From an uncultured Clostridia bacterium (lineage in GTDB: Bacteria > Bacillota > Clostridia > Oscillospirales > Ruminococcaceae): a stretch of DNA of 64,000 bases. The stretch spans positions 1 to 64,000 of the forward strand of contig CANPZC010000001.1 of the NCBI GenBank assembly GCA_947589355.1, given 5' to 3'. Of the stretch, positions 8,775-15,269 are shown piece after piece. Below the pieces are notes generated by a model. That model saw only the letters and a program-made list of their open reading frames with translations. It searched no databases and was not told where the DNA came from. The translations under genes and the position numbers were made by a program. Numbering within the stretch: the stretch's first letter is position 1; the number at the start of each line of letters is the position of its first letter.

Positions 8775-8849
8775 GTGCGCCAGAAGGGATTCGAACCCCC
8801 GACCTTTTGGTTCGTAGCCAAACACTCTATCCAACTGAGCTACTGGCGC
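8773..8849 (-). tRNA. tRNA-Arg (anticodon ACG)
   Basis: The cloverleaf folds cleanly on the minus strand. Acceptor GCGCCAG (8843-8849) pairs with CTGGCGC (8777-8783). The D-arm starts GCTCAGTTGGATAGAG, the anticodon stem TTTGG/CCAAA encloses CTACGAA with anticodon ACG, and the T-arm carries GGTTCGAATCC. Discriminator A (8776) is followed by an encoded CCA (8773-8775). The ACG anticodon (A34 normally edited to inosine) reads CGU, CGC and CGA. It has its own consensus promoter and a leader of about 40 bases. Confidence 0.96.
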
Positions 8850-8860
8850 ATATTGCCCGG

Positions 8861-8890
8861 CTCTGCCTGCCTCTGCCTGTCTCTGCCCGA
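8861..8890. repeat. three 10-bp tandem units in the tRNA leader
   Basis: CTCTGCCTGC, CTCTGCCTGT and CTCTGCCCGA follow each other directly between the tRNA 5' end and its -10 box. On the transcribed strand they read as GGCAGAG-type units. Confidence 0.7.
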
Positions 8891-8899
8891 CAATTTCAT

Positions 8900-8928
8900 A
8901 TTATAACACACTCAAAACGGTTTGTCAA
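8900..8928 (-). promoter_or_regulatory. promoter of tRNA-Arg
   Basis: TTGACA (8923-8928) and TATAAT (8900-8905) on the minus strand have 17-bp spacing. The -35 box overlaps the end of the phosphatase gene. Confidence 0.85.
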
Positions 8929-9395
8929 TAGCTAATTTTGTTTTTGCACAAAAAATCAAGCAGCCCCTCGCAGCCCTCGCTGATGTCACTGTACGTCAGG
9001 TCAAAATCGCCCGTGTACCATGGGTCTGCAATGTCCTCTCCCACGCGGTCGGTAAAGTCAAGCAGCCTGCGTATCTTGCCGCTCGGGTCAGAGCGTATTA
9101 TTCTGCGAATATTGCGCATATTGTTTTGATCCATAACTATTATGTAGTCAAACGCGCCGTAGTCGTCAGCGCACACCTGCCGCGCGCTTCGCCTAGTGAA
9201 TGGTATACCTGCCTCGCGCAGGCGCGCCTTGCTGCCATGGTGCATATCGTTGCCAAGCTCCTCGGTGCTGGTCGCCGCCGATTCAACGTAAATTTCGCGC
9301 TCCAGACCGCTCTTTCTCACCATGTCTTTCATAACAAATTCAGCCATCGGCGAGCGGCATATGTTGCCGTGGCATACAAAAAGTATAGATATCAT
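8925..9395 (-). CDS. low-molecular-weight protein tyrosine phosphatase
   Basis: A 156-residue cytoplasmic phosphatase. The N-terminal P-loop VCHGNICRSPMAE contains the CX5RS signature that forms the phosphocysteine intermediate. The general-acid Asp lies in DPWYTGDFDLTY near residue 125. Length and both motifs are typical for the family, which removes phosphate from protein tyrosine or arginine in Firmicutes. The start at 9395 has GGAG seven bases upstream. It is followed by the tRNA on the same strand and preceded by a lipoprotein gene whose stop is 24 bp away. Its physiological substrate cannot be told from sequence. Confidence 0.92.
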   Translation of the reverse strand: MISILFVCHGNICRSPMAEFVMKDMVRKSGLEREIYVESAATSTEELGNDMHHGSKARLREAGIPFTRRSARQVCADDYGAFDYIIVMDQNNMRNIRRIIRSDPSGKIRRLLDFTDRVGEDIADPWYTGDFDLTYSDISEGCEGLLDFLCKNKISY

Positions 9396-9419
9396 ATCGC
9401 TTCTCCAAAAATTTTCGGT

Positions 9420-10403
9420 TTATTCTGCAACAGGGTGCTTGCCGTAGCCTGCCCAGCCTACCTGACCGTCAGCATACCCCTCCTGACCGTCCATAGTCAC
9501 TATGCACCACTGATGCGTGTACTGATTTTCATTAGCGTGCTGCCACTTGTAGCCCATACATTCAAGCACCAGACCCAGCGCGCGCGTTGAGCCTGCACAC
9601 GAGTATTCTCCCTTTATAAAAACGCCGTAAGCGGTCGCGTAATCTTTGCCCTCCATGGTGTAATTGCATTGACTTGAATACCACGCAACTATCGCAGCTG
9701 CCTGCGAAACCTTTTCAAGGTCGGTATCGCCCTCTATCGAATCCGCAATTTCCTGCGCTACCTCTCGCGCCATAGCAAGTTTGTCAGCATCTGTCAGCAC
9801 TTTTACGGGTATAACTTCGCTTTGGCTGTATCCGCAAACGCCGCATTTGCGCACTCTTTCGCCGGTAGTTTCGTATGTAGCGGCTTTGGTGGTCTGCCAG
9901 TCGCCGAATTTGTGCCCCACAGCGTCAATGCCTGCTTCTTCGGTCTTTCCGCAAACGCTGCATTTTCTCGTCTTAACGCCGCTTTCGGTACATGATGCAG
10001 CCTTAGTTACAGCCCACTCTCCGAAAGTGTGTTCTTTCAGCGGCAGTTCCTGCGTTTCTTTGTATCCGCACATAAGACATTCTCGCTCTTTGCTGCCCTT
10101 GTTTACACAGTCAGGCTCTTTCACGGTCTTCCATTCAGCAAAAACGTGCTGCGTGTGTTTTGTTGTAGTAATAGGTCGAGTGGTCGTCTGCGGTGTGGTA
10201 GTGGTAATTTCGGCAGTCGTAACTTCGGCGGTGGTAACGTCGGTAACGCTCGTTGTCGCCGCCTCTGATGTTTCCGCTGTAGTCTCTGAAATTTCCGCAG
10301 CAGGCTTAGTAACGTTTTCGGTATCGCTTTCAGCCGCCCTGCCGCATGAAACGAGCATAACGCCGCACAATGCGCATAAAAACATAACAAATACCTTTTT
10401 CAT
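9420..10403 (-). CDS. lipoprotein with three Cys-rich repeats and a transglutaminase-like domain
   Basis: A 327-residue secreted lipoprotein. The lipobox LVSC ends a signal peptide at about residue 18, followed by a long Thr/Ser/Ala-rich linker. Three tandem repeats of about 39 residues each start H.F..W and contain R.C..CG (CLMCG, CSVCG, CGVCG). The first two also have an upstream Cys (PDC, ASC), replaced by Tyr in the third. The C-terminal domain has a Cys (YSCAGSTRAL), His (THQWCIV) and Asp (EGYADGQVG) in the order of a papain-like/transglutaminase triad. It is probably cell-surface anchored; whether it crosslinks or cleaves is unknown. The ATG at 10403 follows GAGGTG and begins the signal peptide. 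Confidence 0.78.
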   Translation of the reverse strand: MKKVFVMFLCALCGVMLVSCGRAAESDTENVTKPAAEISETTAETSEAATTSVTDVTTAEVTTAEITTTTPQTTTRPITTTKHTQHVFAEWKTVKEPDCVNKGSKERECLMCGYKETQELPLKEHTFGEWAVTKAASCTESGVKTRKCSVCGKTEEAGIDAVGHKFGDWQTTKAATYETTGERVRKCGVCGYSQSEVIPVKVLTDADKLAMAREVAQEIADSIEGDTDLEKVSQAAAIVAWYSSQCNYTMEGKDYATAYGVFIKGEYSCAGSTRALGLVLECMGYKWQHANENQYTHQWCIVTMDGQEGYADGQVGWAGYGKHPVAE

Positions 10404-10487
10404 AACGCTCACCTCTATAAATATTATAGCACCATGCCAAACTATTTTCAAGCAAAAAGCGACAGAAAATTTCTGCCGCCGCGTGTT

Positions 10488-10991
10488 TCAGCCTGCCGTT
10501 ACAAGCTTTTTGAAATACTTGTTTTTCTCCATTATTGTGAATATCACTACACCAAGTATGGTTACGCACACTACCTCGCCTATCGCCACTTCCGCCGCCG
10601 AAAGCCAAAAAGGCAGATGCACAAATACTTTCAGCTCCATGCCGACTATCAGAGCGTTGCTTATGACCGGCATAAGCGATGCTACTATCATCTTCGGCAG
10701 ACGGTTCTTCTCAGCATTTCTGCCTATTAAATACATAGGTATCGCCGCCGCCAGCGTCGCCAGCGTGCCAAACACCATGTCAAGCGCCATAGGGCTGAAT
10801 ATGTTCGCTATAAAGCAACCCACCGTCAGCGCCGCGCAGTACCTCTTTTTGTAAAAGCACAGCATCATAAGCGCCTCAGCTACCCTGAACTGTATGTTGC
10901 CGTATGATAAGCTGCTCAGCGCCACCGTCAATGCTGCGTATGCCGCAGCCACTAACCCCGCCGTCGCTATCGCCTTTGTGTCTATCTTCAT
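10488..10991 (-). CDS. queT: QueT family transporter (queuosine precursor uptake)
   Basis: A 167-residue integral membrane protein with about five helices. QFRVAEALMML, VGCFIANIFSP and DMVFGTLATL are the conserved QueT stretches. The family is the presumed membrane (S) component for uptake of queuosine precursors such as preQ1, working with energy-coupling modules that are not in this window. The start at 10991 has GGAGG eight bases upstream. I looked for a preQ1 riboswitch upstream and saw none; instead a large palindromic element lies there. Family is clear, substrate inferred. Confidence 0.86.
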   Translation of the reverse strand: MKIDTKAIATAGLVAAAYAALTVALSSLSYGNIQFRVAEALMMLCFYKKRYCAALTVGCFIANIFSPMALDMVFGTLATLAAAIPMYLIGRNAEKNRLPKMIVASLMPVISNALIVGMELKVFVHLPFWLSAAEVAIGEVVCVTILGVVIFTIMEKNKYFKKLVTAG

Positions 10992-11325
10992 CTTCTATTC
11001 CTCCTGCTTTTGATATTTCAGACCGCAGTTTTGCTTGCTGTTATTACGTTGCTTTTGGGGGAGACCCTTTTGGAAAAGGGTCATCCCCCAAGCCCCCCTC
11101 ACTAAAACTTCCATATTTTTTGCGAGGGGTAATTATCATTGAAAAAAGAAAGTAAAAGCTTGTCTTTTTGCGCTTTTTCTAAAACGAATTACCCCTCGCA
11201 AAAAACAATATAAAAGTCTTTGGAAAGGGGTATGGGGAAGAACCTTTCTTCAGAAAGGTTTTCCCCAGAGGCAGTATAGTAACAGCAGGCAGACCGTGAT
11301 CTGCAAATTACAAAACAGAATGGCA
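10992..11325. repeat. large palindromic intergenic element C1
   Basis: This 330-bp gap has no gene. A perfect 19-bp inverted repeat, TTTTTTGCGAGGGGTAATT (11116-11134) against 11187-11205, encloses 52 bp. Outside it on each side lies a GC-rich hairpin of matching design: 11057-11089 (GGGGG arms, inner ACCCTTTT/AAAAGGGT) and 11234-11266 (GGGGAA arms, inner AACCTTTC/GAAAGGTT). The two halves resemble each other when one is reverse-complemented, so the whole 11057-11266 block is one composite inverted repeat. Confidence 0.8.
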
Positions 11326-11356
11326 ACAAAAAGTGCGCCCGTGGGAACAGACGCAC
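11326..11356 (-). terminator. rho-independent terminator of fba
   Basis: On the minus strand GTGCGTCTGT and ACGGGCGCAC form a 10-bp stem with two G-U pairs and a 4-base loop, followed by TTTTTGTT. It lies about 80 bases after the aldolase stop. Confidence 0.85.
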
Positions 11357-11434
11357 CTTGTAAAAACATAGTAATTGCCGTTCCTGTTTTTATTAACGAG
11401 TGGTTTCCCGGAATACACTCGGTGAAAGCTAAAA

Positions 11435-12298
11435 TCAAGCCTTGTTTACGCTGCCGAACAGCTCCATTTTCTCCTTGACCTTAGCCTTGATAGCCTCAAA
11501 GCCGGGAGCGAGGAGTTTTCTCGGGTCAAAGCCCTTGCCCTGAAGATCCTTGCCTGCCTCGATGTAAGCTCTAGTAGCCTCCTGGAAAACAAGCTGGCAT
11601 TCGGTGTTTACGTTTATCTTGGCAACGCCGAGGGAGATAGCCTTCTTTATCATGTCGTCGGGAATACCCGTGCCGCCGTGCAGAACCAGGGGCATATCGC
11701 CAACCTTTTCTTTAACAGCCGCAAGTGTTTCAAACGACAGACCAGCCCAGTTTTCAGGGTATTTGCCGTGAATGTTTCCGATGCCTGCCGCAAGCATGGT
11801 AACGCCGAGGTCTGCAATAGCCTTGCATTCGTCGGGGTCAGCGCATTCGCCCATGCCAACAACGCCGTCTTCTTCGCCGCCGATAGCGCCTACCTCAGCT
11901 TCGAGCGAAATGCCCAGAACGTCGCAGGTGTTTACCAGAGCGGTAGTCTTAGCGATGTTTTCTTCAATAGGGTAGTGAGAGCCGTCGAACATTATCGACG
12001 AGAAACCTGCGTTGATGCAAGCCTTAGCGCCCTCGAATGTGCCGTGGTCAAGGTGCAGAGCAACGGGAACAGTGATGTTCAACTCGTTTATCATGCCCTT
12101 TACCATGCCTACAACAGTCGTGTATCCGCACATATACTTTCCCGCACCCTCGGAAACACCGAGAATAACGGGGGAATTGCACTCCTGAGCCGTGAGGAGT
12201 ATAGCCTTTGTCCATTCAAGATTGTTGATGTTGAACTGACCTACGGCATACTTGCCCTCTCTTGCCTTGTTGAGCATATCCTTTGCAGAAACTAACAT
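11435..12298 (-). CDS. fba: class II fructose-bisphosphate aldolase
   Basis: This 287-residue zinc enzyme cleaves fructose 1,6-bisphosphate into dihydroxyacetone phosphate and glyceraldehyde 3-phosphate in glycolysis and gluconeogenesis. The zinc-site motif HLDHG is at residues 82-86. The second signature around EAEVGAIGGEEDG and the phosphate-binding LHGGTGIPD follow in order. AGGAGG lies seven bases before the ATG, and a consensus promoter and strong terminator make it a single-gene unit, as expected for a highly expressed glycolytic gene. It complements the PPi-type phosphofructokinase at 1895-3097. Confidence 0.95.
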   Translation of the reverse strand: MLVSAKDMLNKAREGKYAVGQFNINNLEWTKAILLTAQECNSPVILGVSEGAGKYMCGYTTVVGMVKGMINELNITVPVALHLDHGTFEGAKACINAGFSSIMFDGSHYPIEENIAKTTALVNTCDVLGISLEAEVGAIGGEEDGVVGMGECADPDECKAIADLGVTMLAAGIGNIHGKYPENWAGLSFETLAAVKEKVGDMPLVLHGGTGIPDDMIKKAISLGVAKINVNTECQLVFQEATRAYIEAGKDLQGKGFDPRKLLAPGFEAIKAKVKEKMELFGSVNKA

Positions 12299-12341
12299 AA
12301 AAAAACCTCCTGTATGTCTTTTTGAAAATGTTCATAAGTAT

Positions 12342-12370
12342 ATTATAACGTATCTTTCTGAAAATTGCAA
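12342..12370 (-). promoter_or_regulatory. promoter of fba
   Basis: TTGCAA (12365-12370) and TATAAT (12342-12347) on the minus strand, 17-bp spacing, about 44 bp before the start codon. Confidence 0.8.
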
Positions 12371-12458
12371 TCCTTTCAGAAGATTTTTTTGTGATAAATT
12401 TCTAATATGCGACAAATAATTTTGTGTAAGATTGTTATATCTTTTATTTAAAAAGCTA

Positions 12459-12487
12459 TTGAAATTTTCAGCAGACTGTGTTATAAT
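12459..12487 (+). promoter_or_regulatory. promoter of the zinc-ribbon membrane protein
   Basis: TTGAAA (12459-12464) and TATAAT (12482-12487), 17-bp spacing, 55 bp before the chosen start. Confidence 0.75.
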
Positions 12488-12541
12488 CTTATAGTAAACT
12501 ATATTTAATAAGAATTATAAACAATGTTTGGAGGAAAATTT

Positions 12542-14173
12542 ATGTTTGACAGATATTACCGCCCGTCGAAGCGCTTTTCCGCAGTAGGCATGATAAGCCT
12601 TATCGTGGCTTATATTGTTCTTGGCACGGCGCTTGCGTGGGTCTACCTGTGGATAAACAGAAAATGTACCATAGTTATGCTCAACGTTTTAGCCGCACTC
12701 GGCTATGGCGCTGTAATGGGCTTTGCCGGCAAGATGATAGTCAAGAAATTCAAGCTGCGCAACCCGACCATGGTGCTTGTTGCGCTTATCATCGGCATAC
12801 TCGGCGCGACTTATATTAAGTGGGCTATGTATGTTCATTATGACTGGCAGATGATAGCCGATCAGTATGAAGAAGCAGATACTTTTGAAAGCATAAGAGA
12901 CGATATGAAGTCTGCCAACGCGTATGAAGAATTTGAAATGTATTATGATTTTGAAGATGAAAACGGCAACCCCACTGATTTTGATGAAACGTGGGAGCTT
13001 CTTCAGACAAACGCTTATACATATATGAATGTTTTGTGCCTGACAAGTGATATTGATATAAACGAGCAGTTCAGCTCCGATGCGATAGCCGAAATGAAAG
13101 ACTGCACTTTGTATGAGTGGTATTATTATGATGTTATCCTCGGCGAGACAAAAGAGGAATGTAAAACAAACCTTGAAAAGGCAAAGGCGATGAACGCAGC
13201 CGATTATATCGAGAATGTCAGAGATATTGACCTTGAAGACTTTGTAGCTGATTATTACGGCACTATCGAAGTACCGTCGCTCGGCAAAGTTCTTGCGCAC
13301 CCCGGCGAGCTGTGGTCAAGGATAAAAGAAATAAATGAAGTCGGCAGATGGTCGTATTCTTCATCGCCATCTTCATATTCGTCCACGACCACAAACAGCG
13401 AGTCTGTAAAGGGCGTTATGCTGTGGATAGTATGGATAGCCGAGCTGTTTGTAATAAACTTCTTCGCGCTCACCATAGCTTATTCGCAGGCTAAAGAGAT
13501 ATTTATAGAGCAGGATAACGACTGGGCGCAGACCTATGACGGCAACAGACTTACATTTAATCCTATGAACGGCAATCAGCTCAGATCAATGCTTGAAATG
13601 TCGGGTGACAATGTAACAAACCTTGTGCCGATAGCGGCTTCGAGCCTCAGCGGCAGACCGTACTTAAAGCTTACCTTCTCGCACGCAAGAGATTTCTCAG
13701 AAGTATACCTCAATGCGTTCAGCATGACCTATAACCACAAGAACAGAAACTATGTGTCTTCCAAGATATTCAAGGGCATGAAGATAACCCCCAAGCAGGC
13801 AGGAATACTGATGTCAATGTTCAATATACCGCCTCAGGGCAAAATAGCTTCCGACCCCGAGTTTATAGAGTGGCAGAGAAGCGGCGGCGCACCCATGGGC
13901 GGCGTACAGCAGACAAGTACAGCATCTCAGCAAACGGCTGCACCCATGCAGGAAGCCGTTGAGACCTGCGGCAGCTGCGGCGTTCAGATACCTGCCGGCA
14001 AGAAGTTCTGCCCCAACTGCGGCGCACCCGTTGAAAGACCGGCAACTTCAGAGCTGGACGGCGCACTTGATCAGCACTCGTTCGAGGCGTGGAAGAATGC
14101 AAGAAACAGCGGCAACAGCAGCGATGAAATGGACAGCATTTCTACCGACGATATAGATACTACAGATCTTTGA
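12542..14173 (+). CDS. membrane protein with C-terminal zinc ribbon, function unknown
   Basis: A 543-residue protein that I do not recognise. Three helices lie in the first 95 residues, then an acidic, Tyr-rich soluble segment of about 190 residues. A fourth helix (VMLWIVWIAELFVINFFALTIAY, near residue 300) and a soluble domain of about 110 residues follow. Near residue 478 a zinc ribbon has two CxxC knuckles (CGSCG and CPNCG), and the tail is low-complexity and acidic. The zinc ribbon of this short-linker type is common in membrane proteins of Clostridia. GGAGG seven bases before 12542 decides the start; an in-frame ATG 18 bases earlier lacks a site. It is expressed from its own promoter, followed 69 bp later by the LUD gene. 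Confidence 0.72.
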   Translation: MFDRYYRPSKRFSAVGMISLIVAYIVLGTALAWVYLWINRKCTIVMLNVLAALGYGAVMGFAGKMIVKKFKLRNPTMVLVALIIGILGATYIKWAMYVHYDWQMIADQYEEADTFESIRDDMKSANAYEEFEMYYDFEDENGNPTDFDETWELLQTNAYTYMNVLCLTSDIDINEQFSSDAIAEMKDCTLYEWYYYDVILGETKEECKTNLEKAKAMNAADYIENVRDIDLEDFVADYYGTIEVPSLGKVLAHPGELWSRIKEINEVGRWSYSSSPSSYSSTTTNSESVKGVMLWIVWIAELFVINFFALTIAYSQAKEIFIEQDNDWAQTYDGNRLTFNPMNGNQLRSMLEMSGDNVTNLVPIAASSLSGRPYLKLTFSHARDFSEVYLNAFSMTYNHKNRNYVSSKIFKGMKITPKQAGILMSMFNIPPQGKIASDPEFIEWQRSGGAPMGGVQQTSTASQQTAAPMQEAVETCGSCGVQIPAGKKFCPNCGAPVERPATSELDGALDQHSFEAWKNARNSGNSSDEMDSISTDDIDTTDL

Positions 14174-14181
14174 TAAACACA

Positions 14182-14208
14182 AGTGGCGGTACTGAACGTG
14201 CCGTCACT
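14182..14208 (+). terminator. weak hairpin between the zinc-ribbon gene and the LUD gene
   Basis: AGTGGCGG pairs with CCGTCACT (one G-T pair) around an 11-base loop. Only a short T-run follows (GTCTTTATAAAA), so termination may be partial. Confidence 0.4.
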
Positions 14209-14242
14209 GTCTTTATAAAAACATTATGAATGGAGGATAACC

Positions 14243-14893
14243 ATGGATAACAACGTAAAGATCATCATCAAAAAACGCCTTGAGCGCACCGCCGAGGCAC
14301 TTCGTAAAAACAATATGGCAGCGTATGTTTGCGATACCAAAGAAGACGCTCTTAAACTTGTAGAGCAGCTTATGCCTCAGGGCTCGTCTGTCGGCTGCGG
14401 CGGCACTATGAGTATGCAGGAATGCGGCGTTGCAGACCTTGTAAAGTCTGGCAAATATAACTTTATAGACCGCACAAAGTGGGAGAATACCGACGAATGC
14501 TATAAAGAAATGTACGGCGCGGACTTTTTCATTTCCTCGTCAAATGCCGTTACCGAGAGCGGCTTGCTCTATAACGTTGACGGTAACTCAAACCGCGTTT
14601 CAATGATAGCATACGGCCCTAAGAAAGTCATAATGCTGGTAGGGTATAATAAAATAGTACACAGCCTTGATGATGCCGTAAGGCGCGTTAAAGAGATCGC
14701 CGCCCCTGCAAACTGTGTAAGGCTGGGCTGCAATACATACTGCGCCGAAAAGGGTGTTTGTATGGGAATTGACGGCGGCATGACCGACGGCTGCAAAGGC
14801 GATACCATATGCTGCAACTTCCTCATCTCAGCCAAGCAGCGGCACAAAGACCGCATAAACGTGATACTCGTCGCCGAAGAGCTGGGGTATTAA
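14243..14893 (+). CDS. LUD domain protein (lactate-utilisation LutC-like fold)
   Basis: A 216-residue single-domain LUD (DUF162) protein. Conserved features are VGCGGTMSMQECG near residue 50, GADFFISSSNAVTESG near residue 95, and PKKVIMLVGYNKIV. The last 60 residues contain eight cysteines (CNTYCAEKGVCMG, CKGDTICCNF), which could hold a metal or iron-sulfur site; that is inference. LUD proteins in LutABC take part in lactate oxidation, but no lutA or lutB is adjacent, and stand-alone LUD proteins in anaerobes are not characterised. GGAGG lies six bases before the start. A strong terminator follows. Confidence 0.85.
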   Translation: MDNNVKIIIKKRLERTAEALRKNNMAAYVCDTKEDALKLVEQLMPQGSSVGCGGTMSMQECGVADLVKSGKYNFIDRTKWENTDECYKEMYGADFFISSSNAVTESGLLYNVDGNSNRVSMIAYGPKKVIMLVGYNKIVHSLDDAVRRVKEIAAPANCVRLGCNTYCAEKGVCMGIDGGMTDGCKGDTICCNFLISAKQRHKDRINVILVAEELGY

Positions 14894-14907
14894 AATCTGC
14901 ATATAAA

Positions 14908-14945
14908 TAAAGAGCCGAGGCTTGTTGCCGTGGCTCTTTATTTTT
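14908..14945. terminator. bidirectional terminator between LUD gene and convergent small ORF
   Basis: TAAAGAGCC (14908-14916) pairs with GGCTCTTTA (14932-14940). TTTTTATATTTTTT follows on the plus strand, and a shorter T-rich tail lies on the minus side. Confidence 0.8.
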
Positions 14946-15267
14946 ATATTTTTTGAATGTCTTTTGTAAATATGTCGGGTACGCCACGTGTTGAAAGCTC
15001 CGACCGCTGCTTTGGTGTAAGCGGCAGTATGCACCTCTTGCCGCTGATAGGGTATTTTCCGCTTTCAATATCTGCGTAAAGACCGCCAACATATTCAAGC
15101 CAGCGGCTCGCGTATTTTTCGGGGTCGACCACCTCAAAAAAATCATATCCGCCTGCGCTGTAAAATGCCGTCAGCGCATCTTCAAGACTGTCAAAATCGC
15201 CGCGCGGCAGCACAAAATTTTCGCTATCCCACTGTGCATACCCTACTTTATCCGCAGTTTCGAGCAT
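14944..15267 (-). CDS. small hypothetical protein after pepF
   Basis: A 107-residue soluble acidic protein with no signal peptide or membrane segment; I do not recognise the family. Aromatic-rich stretches such as YDFFEVVDPEKYASRW and WLEYVGGLYADIE suggest a compact domain. The GGAGG for its ATG lies at the very end of pepF, seven bases upstream, and the two genes are only two bases apart. It is therefore almost certainly co-transcribed and translationally coupled with the oligopeptidase. It overlaps the T-run of the terminator at 14908-14945, which ends this unit too. Confidence 0.7.
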   Translation of the reverse strand: MLETADKVGYAQWDSENFVLPRGDFDSLEDALTAFYSAGGYDFFEVVDPEKYASRWLEYVGGLYADIESGKYPISGKRCILPLTPKQRSELSTRGVPDIFTKDIQKI

Positions 15268-15269
15268 TT

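Noticed and set aside
10992..11060. preQ1 riboswitch before queT
   Set aside because: I could not find the preQ1-I core or pseudoknot tail; the gap is filled by an inverted repeat.
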